This document shows, piece after piece, positions 1 to 6,073 of a stretch of 10,211 nt of DNA. Each line of letters begins with the position of its first letter. Position 1 is the first letter of the stretch. The position numbers and the translations under genes were made by a program. This DNA comes from VMCP01 sp964408945. Lineage in GTDB: Bacteria > Bacteroidota > Bacteroidia > NS11-12g > UBA955. The notes under the pieces are model-generated. The model was not told the origin of the DNA, made no database searches, and worked only from the letters and a program-made list of their open reading frames with translations. The DNA lies in the NCBI GenBank assembly GCA_964408945.1, contig CAYPBJ010000044.1, forward strand, positions 1 to 10,211, in the 5' to 3' direction.

Positions 1-569
1 ACAGCCACCTCATTTCTGCGATTGGTTACATCCCAAGGAGCATTGTACCCTAAATACAACAGTTCCCCGCGGTGTTTCAACCCGTTTGAATCTAAGACTG
101 AATATAATTGGTCTGCATGCTGTTTGATCTTTTCAGAGTTTGAAAATCCCCCGAAACGAACAACTGCCAATACCTTAGAACCTTCACTCACCAATTTTAC
201 CTGATTATTGCTAGGTGATGGCAAATCTTCGAGGGAGTATTCGCTCGGCATAACGAACGACATACTTGCAGAATCGCCCATTTTCATGATAACCGGTGCG
301 GTCATGGCAATTTTTTGCTGAGACTGATTACCTCCAAAAATATATCCCGCAACCGTTCGGAACCCATTGTTTCCCTCGGTGTTGTAATCAGATTTCGGAA
401 GCGAAGTTTGTGCCAAAATCATTCCAGGATATTCGCGAATTTCAACCGTTCCCAAGGTTTTGATGATTTTGTACTTGGGCGTTTCAATGTCCTTAAAACG
501 GAAAGAATAAAACACCAAACCAATCAAAATCAATGAAATAACCACAGCTATAAAAATCCAAAACTTCAT
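1..569 (-). CDS. SOUL family haem-binding protein, membrane anchored, 3' end cut by window edge
   Basis: Reading the minus strand from ATG at 569 gives 189 complete codons without a stop before the window ends. Residues 4-22 are one hydrophobic segment, followed by a positively charged stretch, so it is probably an inner-membrane anchor or uncleaved signal with the domain in the periplasm. Residues 30-189 match the SOUL/HBP family: a Y-K-I-I-K-T-L-G-x-V-E-I-R-E-Y-P opening (33-48), a glycine turn followed by K-I-A-M-T-A-P-V (residues 86-93), the best conserved family signature, and a C-terminal Y-N-A-P-W plus R-R-N-E-V (175-188). Family members usually end a few residues after this, so only a short tail is lost. 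Some SOUL proteins bind haem; many bacterial members are uncharacterised. The gene is divergent from the exported protein at 652. Family confident; haem binding is inference. Confidence 0.9.
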   Translation of the reverse strand, partial: MKFWIFIAVVISLILIGLVFYSFRFKDIETPKYKIIKTLGTVEIREYPGMILAQTSLPKSDYNTEGNNGFRTVAGYIFGGNQSQQKIAMTAPVIMKMGDSASMSFVMPSEYSLEDLPSPSNNQVKLVSEGSKVLAVVRFGGFSNSEKIKQHADQLYSVLDSNGLKHRGELLYLGYNAPWDVTNRRNEVA

Positions 570-651
570 AAAAAATGAACGTTTGAACAAGGAAATTGTT
601 TCTAAATCAATTATTTTGGCATGAAAATTGTTGATATTCGCAAAAAAAAAC

Positions 652-1113
652 ATGAAAAAATTAGCCATTATTGCCACATTCATCTTTGCAGCTCAAGCTA
701 TTTGGGCGCAAACCGTTGTAACAGCAGCCGATTTCAATTCAAATCCCCAAAAATACGTGGGACAAACCATCACCATTGCCAATGTGAAATTAATTTCAAA
801 CACACCTCCCAAAACTACATTAAATGCACCTTGTGGAAAGGTTTTAAATACTAGTGTACAAGGGGGTGGGAGACCTTCTCCAGGTCAAAATCCATCAGGA
901 GGAACAGTCATAATGTCTTCGCCTGCTCATTGCAACGATATCCCAAATTTCCATTTGACAAAATGGGAGTTGGTTGCAGGTAAACAAATCTGTGTTCAAA
1001 TGTGTAATCAATTGAGCAATTCGATTAGTTCAATATCTTCAGGTTCGACGGTGAAATCTATGACCATTGAAGTAAAGGAAACGATGTATCTCTTGAGAAG
1101 TGTAACTAAATAA
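652..1113 (+). CDS. Small exported protein of unknown function, four cysteines
   Basis: A 153-residue protein. I chose ATG at 652 because it begins a clean Sec signal peptide (MKK, hydrophobic core to about residue 17, A-Q junction at 19-20); an upstream TTG at 628 would put a charged stretch ahead of it. The mature part opens with a D-F-N-x-N-P-x-K-Y-V-G-Q-T-I-T-I pattern (28-42) that recalls small OB-fold-like periplasmic proteins in which a Y-V-G-K/Q-x-V strand starts the barrel, but I cannot assign a family. It has four cysteines (61, 94, 114, 118), an even number that would suit disulfides outside the cytoplasm, and a glycine/proline-rich loop at 70-84. The gene stands alone: divergent from the SOUL gene and closed by a strong terminator 22 bases after its stop. 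Confidence 0.8.
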   Translation: MKKLAIIATFIFAAQAIWAQTVVTAADFNSNPQKYVGQTITIANVKLISNTPPKTTLNAPCGKVLNTSVQGGGRPSPGQNPSGGTVIMSSPAHCNDIPNFHLTKWELVAGKQICVQMCNQLSNSISSISSGSTVKSMTIEVKETMYLLRSVTK

Positions 1114-1134
1114 CTCCAATCAGATTTCAAATTT

Positions 1135-1165
1135 AAAAAGACCACCCTCATGAGGTGGTCTTTTT
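1135..1165 (+). terminator. Rho-independent terminator after the exported protein
   Basis: The arms AAAAAGACCACC (1135-1146) and GGTGGTCTTTTT (1154-1165) are exact reverse complements around a short CTCATGA loop. The right arm ends in a run of five T, and the left arm starts with five A, so it could stop transcription from either direction. It insulates the small exported protein from the symporter gene, which starts 38 bases later. Confidence 0.92.
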
Positions 1166-1202
1166 ATTTATACTCGATTTTTGCCGTTATTATTGTAGTT
1201 AA

Positions 1203-2468
1203 ATGAAGAAATCAAATCATTTACTGACATATATAATTCTCGCTGCAATGCTTGTTGGCGTGGTTACCGGACAATTACTATTCATGCATTTTGATGCCAA
1301 TGGCGATAGTCAACTAGTTGGCAGTGAATTGGATGCGGCAAAACAAATAGCTTCCTATTTTAAACTACTCACCACCCATATATTTTTGAGACCCGTTCAA
1401 ATGACCATCGCACCCCTGGTTTTAACCACACTGATTGCGGGAATTGCCAAGATGGATGACATCAAAACCGTTGGCAGAGTAGGAGGGAGAAGCATGGTTT
1501 GGTTCATTTCGGCATCATTGGTTTCTCTATTATTGGGACTTGTACTCGTGAATTATTTCCAACCCGGTGTAAACGCAAATTTTGGAACCACCGATACCTC
1601 TTCTGTGGCAGACGTTGTAGGTAAAACACAAGGATTTAGCCTTCAAAATTTCCTGGAACACGTATTTCCTATGAGTATTTTTGAGGCCTTAGCGCACAAT
1701 GAAATACTTCAAATTGTGTTGTTTGCCGTTTTGTTTGCCATCGCATTGAATCAAACCGGCGAAAAGGCAAAACCTATAATCGATGCCCTTGATACCATGG
1801 GTAAAGCCATTTTGAAAATTGTAGGTTACGTGATGTGGTTGGCTCCGCTAGGTGTTTTCGGGGGAATAACAGCCATCATAGCGGTTAAAGGTTTGGTTAT
1901 TTTGAAATTGTACAAGGACTATCTGATCTACTTTTACACCGGCATTGGACTTTTGTGGGTTATTTTGCTTTCCGTAGGATATTTATTCTTGAAAGGAAAA
2001 TTATGGAAGTTACTTTCACACTTACGAAATCCACTCATGGTGGCCTTCAGCACGACCAGCAGCGAAGCCGTATTCCCAAAATTAAGCCAGGAACTAGAGA
2101 ATTTTGGTTGTAAAAAGAAAGTGGTAAGTTTTGTTCTTCCCCTAGGATATAGCTTCAACCTAGACGGCTCCATGATGTACATGACCTTCGCGAGCATCTT
2201 CATCGCACAAGCATACAATGTCCCTCTCACCCTTGGAACCCAATTAACCATGCTGCTGGTCTTGATGCTAACATCAAAAGGAATCGCCGGAGTACCTCGT
2301 GCATCATTGGTGGTTGTAGCCGCAACGTGTTCTATGTTTAATATTCCTGTAGAAGGTATTGCACTCATTCTCCCCATAGATCATTTTTGCGACATGGGTC
2401 GCAGCATGACCAATGTTCTCGGTAACGGATTAGCCATTTCGGCCATTGATAAATGGGAGAAAGAATGA
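1203..2468 (+). CDS. Dicarboxylate/amino acid:cation symporter (DAACS/SLC1 family)
   Basis: A 421-residue inner-membrane secondary transporter of the GltP/GltT/DctA family, expected to import acidic amino acids or C4-dicarboxylates with Na+ or H+. The family landmarks are all present and in order: the serine-rich re-entrant loop HP1 (F-S-T-T-S-S-E, 282-288), the TM7 motif N-L-D-G-S (319-323, usually N-M-D-G-T), the HP2 loop S-K-G-I-A-G-V-P (358-365), and the TM8 substrate/cation site D-M-G-R-x-M-T-N with D397, R400 and N404. N408 stands where archaeal and animal members have a cation-binding Asp; Asn there is common in bacterial DctA-like members. The DMGR arginine favours an acidic substrate. 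The 33-45 segment is an acidic loop. The stop is directly followed by an assembly gap. Family is certain; exact substrate is not. Confidence 0.95.
   Translation: MKKSNHLLTYIILAAMLVGVVTGQLLFMHFDANGDSQLVGSELDAAKQIASYFKLLTTHIFLRPVQMTIAPLVLTTLIAGIAKMDDIKTVGRVGGRSMVWFISASLVSLLLGLVLVNYFQPGVNANFGTTDTSSVADVVGKTQGFSLQNFLEHVFPMSIFEALAHNEILQIVLFAVLFAIALNQTGEKAKPIIDALDTMGKAILKIVGYVMWLAPLGVFGGITAIIAVKGLVILKLYKDYLIYFYTGIGLLWVILLSVGYLFLKGKLWKLLSHLRNPLMVAFSTTSSEAVFPKLSQELENFGCKKKVVSFVLPLGYSFNLDGSMMYMTFASIFIAQAYNVPLTLGTQLTMLLVLMLTSKGIAGVPRASLVVVAATCSMFNIPVEGIALILPIDHFCDMGRSMTNVLGNGLAISAIDKWEKE
2414..2468 (+). repeat. 55-bp exact direct repeat, copy 1 (left side of assembly gap)
   Basis: These 55 bases, the 3' end of the symporter gene including its stop, are identical to 2569-2623. 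They end exactly where the N run begins. The arrangement is that of two contig ends sharing an assembler overlap rather than of a biological duplication. Confidence 0.95.
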
Positions 2469-2568
2469 NNNNNNNNNNNNNNNNNNNNNNNNNNNNNNNN
2501 NNNNNNNNNNNNNNNNNNNNNNNNNNNNNNNNNNNNNNNNNNNNNNNNNNNNNNNNNNNNNNNNNNNN
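2469..2568. other. Assembly gap of 100 N
   Basis: Exactly 100 undetermined bases, the conventional filler for a gap of unknown size. Because the same 55 bases lie on both sides, the real gap is probably negative: removing the Ns and one repeat copy (155 bases) gives an uninterrupted junction between the symporter and the DUF2200 gene. Confidence 0.98.
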
Positions 2569-2623
2569 TGTTCTCGGTAACGGATTAGCCATTTCGGCCA
2601 TTGATAAATGGGAGAAAGAATGA
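2569..2623 (+). repeat. 55-bp exact direct repeat, copy 2 (right side of assembly gap)
   Basis: Identical to 2414-2468 and starts immediately after the last N. It encodes the last residues of the symporter again, ending K-W-E-K-E-stop, without the rest of that gene. It contains the ATG at 2620 that starts the DUF2200 gene. Confidence 0.95.
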
Positions 2624-2979
2624 AAACTCACGATGAAAAAATTGCACAGCTAACCTTGGCAGCCATATATCCACTCTATTTGAAAAAGATTGAAAAAAAA
2701 GGGAGGACAGCTCAAGAGTTAGATACTGTCATTCAGTGGCTTACCGGATTAACATCCCAAGAAATCAACCAAGCCATTCAAGACCAACTCACGTTTGAGG
2801 AGTTTTTCTTGCCAATCACACTGAATCCCAATGCAGGATTGATTACAGGCTCTATTTGCGGTTATAAAGTAGAGGAAATCACCAATCCATTAACCCAAAA
2901 AGTCAGGTATCTCGACAAACTAGTTGATGAGTTGGCAAAGGGCAGGAAAATGGAAAAAGTTTTGCGATCAGCGCAATAA
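2620..2979 (+). CDS. DUF2200 family protein
   Basis: A 119-residue soluble protein, full length for DUF2200, with its hallmarks: an N-terminal helix ending I-Y-P-L-Y (16-20), E-K-K-G-R-T (25-30), a V-I-x-W-L-T-G stretch (37-43), an L-N-P...I-x-G-x-I-C-G-Y-K-V-E-E-I core (68-87), and the conserved C-terminal R-Y-L-D-K-L-V-D-E-L-A-K-G (97-109). The family function is unknown to me. I chose ATG 2620 because collapsing the assembly repeat makes it overlap the symporter stop as ATGA, a typical translational-coupling junction; an in-frame ATG at 2608 would add M-G-E-R encoded inside the symporter. Its 3' end overlaps the convergent thioredoxin-like gene by 12 bases. Confidence 0.87.
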   Translation: MKTHDEKIAQLTLAAIYPLYLKKIEKKGRTAQELDTVIQWLTGLTSQEINQAIQDQLTFEEFFLPITLNPNAGLITGSICGYKVEEITNPLTQKVRYLDKLVDELAKGRKMEKVLRSAQ

Positions 2980-3531
2980 ATCCAGTAATTCAGCAACCGT
3001 ACTTTTCTGTTTATCGTGTGCGTACCATTTATGCAACTCTTCAATATAATTAGCCGCAGTTTCTGGGTCGGATTTTAATTTTATGACCATTTCTTGAGCT
3101 GATTTCGGACGGGGACCCCAGTCGTTGATCAATTCAAAGTGTTCATCTAATTGTATAATCTTGGGTACAGCCATTCCACCGTTAGTTAGGTGTGCATTCA
3201 TTAATTCTGGAACTTCTTCTCTATACACCAAACGGAAATTGATCTTTCCCTCGCTAGCCTCAGCAATTTTATTCATCACAGGAATGATTTGTGAAGCATC
3301 TCCGCACCAGTGTTCGCTGATTACCAGCCAAGTTCTTTTTGTTGTTTCTTTAGCAATATGTTTTTGTTCCTCTGATAGTTCAAATGTCCTATCAATTCGG
3401 GCACTTCTGTGTTGATTCATGGGAATATACTCCCCGAAATTATAAGCTGAAGGATTGTTGATTTTGGTAATGAATTCGTTTTGGTAGGTTAGATAGTCAA
3501 CTGATTCGTCAAAGTATTTCTTGTAATCCAT
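2968..3531 (-). CDS. Thioredoxin family protein with a single cysteine
   Basis: A 187-residue protein without a signal peptide, so probably cytoplasmic. Residues about 55-160 fit the thioredoxin fold: a strand before W-C-G-D-A-S (75-80) at the active-site position and a cis-proline motif G-G-M-A-V-P-K (118-124, P123). The usual CxxC is reduced to C-G-D-A, and C76 is the only cysteine in the protein; related Bacteroidota thioredoxin-fold proteins share this W-C-G-D form. A one-cysteine site cannot make the usual intramolecular disulfide, so a role as a monothiol or non-redox protein is possible. The start is ATG at 3531: the longer reading from TTG at 3549 would include the promoter-like TAAAATTG three bases before this ATG. 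Family confident, role unknown. Confidence 0.88.
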   Translation of the reverse strand: MDYKKYFDESVDYLTYQNEFITKINNPSAYNFGEYIPMNQHRSARIDRTFELSEEQKHIAKETTKRTWLVISEHWCGDASQIIPVMNKIAEASEGKINFRLVYREEVPELMNAHLTNGGMAVPKIIQLDEHFELINDWGPRPKSAQEMVIKLKSDPETAANYIEELHKWYAHDKQKSTVAELLDLLR

Positions 3532-3534
3532 ATG

Positions 3535-3542
3535 CAATTTTA
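3535..3542 (-). promoter_or_regulatory. Putative -7 element of the thioredoxin-like gene
   Basis: On the minus strand TAAAATTG matches the Bacteroidota -7 consensus TAnnTTTG at all but one base. Three bases separate it from ATG at 3531, so the transcript would start at or very near the start codon. I see no clear -33 TTG at the right distance. Confidence 0.4.
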
Positions 3543-3641
3543 CAATCAAGAAATCTTAATGTTTTAATTCAGCGGTCGAAATTCATGATTTTTCAAATAT
3601 TGCCTTACATAAACATGACAAAGTCGCATTCAAGTGTAACC

Positions 3642-3649
3642 TAATTTCG
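3642..3649 (+). promoter_or_regulatory. Putative -7 element of the seven-helix membrane protein gene
   Basis: TAATTTCG differs from TAnnTTTG at one base and ends four bases before ATG at 3654, the same spacing seen at 4393 and 6090. No obvious -33 TTTG is present. The intergenic region 3532-3653 holds this and the divergent element for the thioredoxin-like gene; I see nothing else in it. Confidence 0.4.
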
Positions 3650-3653
3650 CGGC

Positions 3654-4355
3654 ATGAACTGGGTTTATTATATTCCGATTGGAACTTTTATTTTGTCTAT
3701 TTTCTTTTCATTCAGGCTGTACAGTCATTTTCGCCATAAACCCGAAGCTACATACATTTTGTGGTGGTTGATAGGTGTTTTAACTTATGGTGCTGGAACA
3801 CTAACTGAGAGTTTAAATACACTGGTTGGATGGTCAGTTACTAATTTTAAGTGGTGGTATATTACGGGTGCTCTGTTAGGAGGGGCTCCTTTGGCCCAAG
3901 GAACAGTCTACTTATTATTGCCCAAAAGATCAGCTCATGTGCTCTCAGCATTGCTAATATCATTGATTTCCATTGCGAGCGTATGTGTTTGGTTGTCTCC
4001 AGTCGATTTATCGCTAGTCAATCCTGAAAGGATGTCGGGCAAAATTTTCAAATGGCAATGGGTAAGAAGCTTTTCACCGTTTATCAATATTTATGCCCTT
4101 GCCTTTTTAGTGGGTGGAGCGGTTTTTTCTGCTGTCAAATATTTTAAATCTCAAGGCAGTAGCACCCGATTTTGGGGCAATCTTTGGATTGCTTTAGGGG
4201 GACTTTTACCCGGAATAGGAGGCAGTTTCACCCGATTTGGTTATGTAGAGGTTTTGTATATTACGGAATTTACCGGGTTGATCCTAATCATGATCGCTTA
4301 CAGATTGATGCGTAAAGACTCCACTAGTTCCATCCATTTGAGCCAAAATCGGTGA
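3654..4355 (+). CDS. Seven-helix integral membrane protein of unknown function
   Basis: A 233-residue protein with seven hydrophobic segments, roughly at 5-23, 35-56, 66-89, 95-115, 141-161, 173-191 and 198-217, and no signal peptide or soluble domain. Helices 1 to 3 are separated by short loops; the largest loop (116-140) lies between helices 4 and 5 and contains K-I-F-K-W-Q-W. Charged and tryptophan-rich helix ends (W36-W38, W67-W68) suggest membrane-interface positions. The topology resembles the 7TM sensor regions found at the N terminus of some histidine kinases, but no kinase or other output domain follows, and the protein ends in a short polar tail. I do not recognise a family. The next gene follows after 37 bases and has its own promoter-like element. 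Confidence 0.85.
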   Translation: MNWVYYIPIGTFILSIFFSFRLYSHFRHKPEATYILWWLIGVLTYGAGTLTESLNTLVGWSVTNFKWWYITGALLGGAPLAQGTVYLLLPKRSAHVLSALLISLISIASVCVWLSPVDLSLVNPERMSGKIFKWQWVRSFSPFINIYALAFLVGGAVFSAVKYFKSQGSSTRFWGNLWIALGGLLPGIGGSFTRFGYVEVLYITEFTGLILIMIAYRLMRKDSTSSIHLSQNR

Positions 4356-4380
4356 AAAGCCTAGGACTTCCTTATTTGAT

Positions 4381-4388
4381 TATATTTG
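4381..4388 (+). promoter_or_regulatory. -7 promoter element of the exported protein gene at 4393
   Basis: TATATTTG is an exact TAnnTTTG match ending four bases before ATG. With the usual distance from the -7 element to the transcription start, the message would begin at about the A of the start codon. I find no TTG at a proper -33 distance, so strength is uncertain. Confidence 0.55.
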
Positions 4389-4392
4389 CTCT

Positions 4393-5133
4393 ATGAGAAT
4401 CTTTGCTTTAATCGTTTTCTTTTCCATTTCAAATTTTGTAGCCGCCCAATCTCATTTTGACGGCGAATTAGATTTAACAACTAGACTAAAAGGCTTCAAT
4501 ACTTCTGAAGTTAGACGCCAATTGGAGAACAACGTTCTCGAATTCTTGATGAAATCAGATAGTTTATTCTCAGAAGGGAATATCAAGATAAAGTTATTGA
4601 ATTCTGGAAAACTTCATAAAACCAAGAAATGGAGAGATATCCATGTTTTGGTTTTTGGAGTTACAAGATCGGAAAACGATAGATACATCATTTTACAATT
4701 GATCGAAAGCTCAACATTTTCACAAAAAAGGCGCTATATCTATTTGAAATTCGACGAAAAATCATGGAGGAATTTCCTAAGTCCCATTGTTTCGGGTTAT
4801 TTAGAAAATGGCAAACCTGTTGATTCGAATTTCATGTTAGGAGATATTCAAAGAAAGAGTTTAAATTTCATAAAAATGGTTTATGGATACAACGAATGGG
4901 TTGTTGTAGATAGAACTCCAAATAAAGATGGATTAAATAAAAGTATTGAAATAAATTTTGATCAATTGCATAATAGTCAGTCAAATCCTGAAACACAATG
5001 GAAGTTCATAGCATCAAATAGCTTAGATCAATGCACAATCTATATGCCTGAACTTAAGACGGTTTTTCAGTTTGATCCAGAATCATTATTGTTACCAGCC
5101 ACATTTTTCCTAAATAATGGGTTGAAATTTTAA
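4393..5133 (+). CDS. Exported protein of unknown function
   Basis: A 246-residue protein with a Sec signal peptide (residues 1 to about 18, ending V-A-A before Q-S). The mature part has no further membrane helix and no lipobox cysteine at the cleavage site, so it should be periplasmic, outer-membrane associated or secreted. It is rich in charged and aromatic residues, with short alternating segments such as I-H-V-L-V-F-G-V (83-90), R-Y-I-I-L-Q-L-I (97-104) and R-Y-I-Y-L-K-F (114-120) that suggest a beta-rich fold. A single cysteine at 214 rules out an internal disulfide. I do not recognise a family. It lies between the seven-helix protein and the pirin gene on the same strand, with 37 and 40 bases to its neighbours. 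Confidence 0.8.
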   Translation: MRIFALIVFFSISNFVAAQSHFDGELDLTTRLKGFNTSEVRRQLENNVLEFLMKSDSLFSEGNIKIKLLNSGKLHKTKKWRDIHVLVFGVTRSENDRYIILQLIESSTFSQKRRYIYLKFDEKSWRNFLSPIVSGYLENGKPVDSNFMLGDIQRKSLNFIKMVYGYNEWVVVDRTPNKDGLNKSIEINFDQLHNSQSNPETQWKFIASNSLDQCTIYMPELKTVFQFDPESLLLPATFFLNNGLKF

Positions 5134-5153
5134 ACCTTTAAGACGTATATTTG
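5122..5153 (+). promoter_or_regulatory. Promoter of the pirin gene
   Basis: An exact -7 element TATATTTG (5146-5153) lies 20 bases before ATG at 5174, with TTG (5122-5124) 21 bases upstream as a possible -33 element inside the end of the preceding gene. This spacing is in the range used by Bacteroidota promoters and leaves a leader of roughly 15 bases. Confidence 0.55.
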
Positions 5154-5165
5154 TTTAAACGAATA
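5148..5165 (+). promoter_or_regulatory. Possible operator: 18-bp inverted repeat over the pirin -7 element
   Basis: TATTTGTTTAAACGAATA is self-complementary at eight of nine pairs around the central TTTAAA. It covers most of the -7 element and the expected transcription start, a position where a dimeric regulator would block initiation. The AT-rich composition makes chance symmetry more likely, so this is only a candidate; I do not recognise the regulator. Confidence 0.3.
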
Positions 5166-5173
5166 AATATCCC

Positions 5174-6049
5174 ATGAAAAGAAAAGATTTCATCAAAAAA
5201 GGAGTTTTAGGTACAGCTGTTTTGGCTTCTGGAGCAGCGGCAGCCGATATCATTAGAAACAACATCGATGAATTGAAGCCTTTAGACATTCTCGGATTTA
5301 ATCACATAAAAAATACTGAATCAAAAGTCATGGAAAACTTGGTTTTACATAAGTCATCTTCAAGAGGATTAGCTGATCACGGATGGTTGAAGAGTCATCA
5401 CACATTTAGTTTCGCCAACTATTACAATCCCGAAAGAATGCACTTTGGGGTTTTAAGGGTTTTAAATGATGACACCGTTGCTGCCGGTATGGGATTTGGA
5501 ACGCATCCTCACGACAACATGGAAATCATCAGTATTCCGTTGGAAGGCGATTTGGAGCACAAAGATTCTATGGGCAATGTAGCCACTATCAAACATGGCG
5601 AGATTCAAGTAATGAGTGCGGGAACTGGAATTACCCACAGCGAATACAACCGTAATAAAGACAAACAGGTAAAGTTTCTTCAAATTTGGGTTTTTCCAAA
5701 CAAGAAAAATGTAACACCACGTTACGATCAAATCCCTTTGAACCTTGCAGATAGGCACAATAAACTGCAGCAAATTCTATCGCCCAATCCCAATGATGAA
5801 GGCGTTTGGATCCATCAAGACGCTTGGTTTCATATGGGTAAATTTGATGAGAACCATAATACCCAATATTCATTGAAAAAACCGGGAAATGGGGTATATG
5901 CATTTGTTCTAAATGGCGCTTTTAACATAAATGGACAGGCATTAGAACACCGAGATGGCTTAGGAATTTGGAATGTGGATCAGTTGCAAATTACCGCTAA
6001 TTCAAAAGATGCTGAAATTCTGCTGATGGAAGTCCCACTTCAGTTATAA
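5174..6049 (+). CDS. Pirin family protein with N-terminal export-like leader
   Basis: A 291-residue bicupin. The pirin part starts near residue 53 (V-L-H-K-S-S-S-R-G) and includes H-T-F-S-F-A-N-Y-Y-N-P (76-86), the metal site G-T-H-P-H-D-N-M-E-I (H111, H113) and G-I-T-H-S-E-Y-N (H155, E157), so all four expected metal ligands are present. Characterised pirins bind Fe or similar metals; some, such as E. coli YhhW, have quercetinase activity. Ordinary pirins are about 230-240 residues; this one has about 50 extra at the front: K-R-K-D-F-I-K-K, then a weakly hydrophobic G-V-L-G-T-A-V-L-A-S-G-A-A-A-A stretch. That resembles a twin-arginine signal with R-K in place of R-R. An internal ATG at 5330 (residue 53) could yield a cytoplasmic form. 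The long start is supported by the promoter position. Confidence 0.92.
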   Translation: MKRKDFIKKGVLGTAVLASGAAAADIIRNNIDELKPLDILGFNHIKNTESKVMENLVLHKSSSRGLADHGWLKSHHTFSFANYYNPERMHFGVLRVLNDDTVAAGMGFGTHPHDNMEIISIPLEGDLEHKDSMGNVATIKHGEIQVMSAGTGITHSEYNRNKDKQVKFLQIWVFPNKKNVTPRYDQIPLNLADRHNKLQQILSPNPNDEGVWIHQDAWFHMGKFDENHNTQYSLKKPGNGVYAFVLNGAFNINGQALEHRDGLGIWNVDQLQITANSKDAEILLMEVPLQL

Positions 6050-6052
6050 TTT

Positions 6053-6073
6053 TATTTGGAATTATTCTAAATA
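6053..6073 (+). promoter_or_regulatory. Fur/PerR-like operator in the AraC regulator promoter
   Basis: The core TTTGGAATTATTCTAAA (6055-6071), extended by TA and TA on its two sides, is a 21-base inverted repeat centred on 6063 with nine of ten pairs complementary; only G6058 against T6068 fails. The inner 15 bases have the 7-1-7 form of Fur-superfamily sites (TTGGAAT-T-ATTCTAA). It overlaps the -33 element and lies upstream of the -7 element, so a bound repressor would block RNA polymerase. With an iron-uptake gene set directly downstream, ferric-uptake regulation is the simplest reading. Direct binding is not shown; a PerR-type regulator is an alternative. Confidence 0.6.

Noticed and set aside
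588..609. GAAATTGTTTCTAAA near the SOUL/exported protein promoters as a second Fur-like site
   Set aside because: Only the right half resembles the 6053-6073 site; symmetry fails beyond four pairs (GAAA/TTTC).
612..618. TATTTTG upstream of the exported protein as a -7 element
   Set aside because: It has one base too few between TA and TTTG, and no TTG lies at a proper -33 distance.
628..651. Upstream TTG start for the small exported protein
   Set aside because: It would put eight extra residues with charged K-K-N before a complete signal peptide that starts at ATG 652.
1188..1195. TATTATTG upstream of the symporter as a -7 element
   Set aside because: One mismatch, no -33 element and AT-rich surroundings; too weak to list, though its position seven bases before ATG is suggestive.
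1934..2377. 147-codon antisense frame within the symporter
   Set aside because: The plus-strand protein here carries the conserved HP1, NLDGS and HP2 motifs; the antisense reading has no recognisable features.
2365..2631. Minus-strand open frame running through the N gap
   Set aside because: It exists only because the Ns contain no stops; it is antisense to the symporter end and its duplicated copy.
3532..3549. Longer reading of the thioredoxin-like gene from TTG 3549
   Set aside because: The extra six codons overlap a promoter-like element, and ATG 3531 begins a sensible N terminus.
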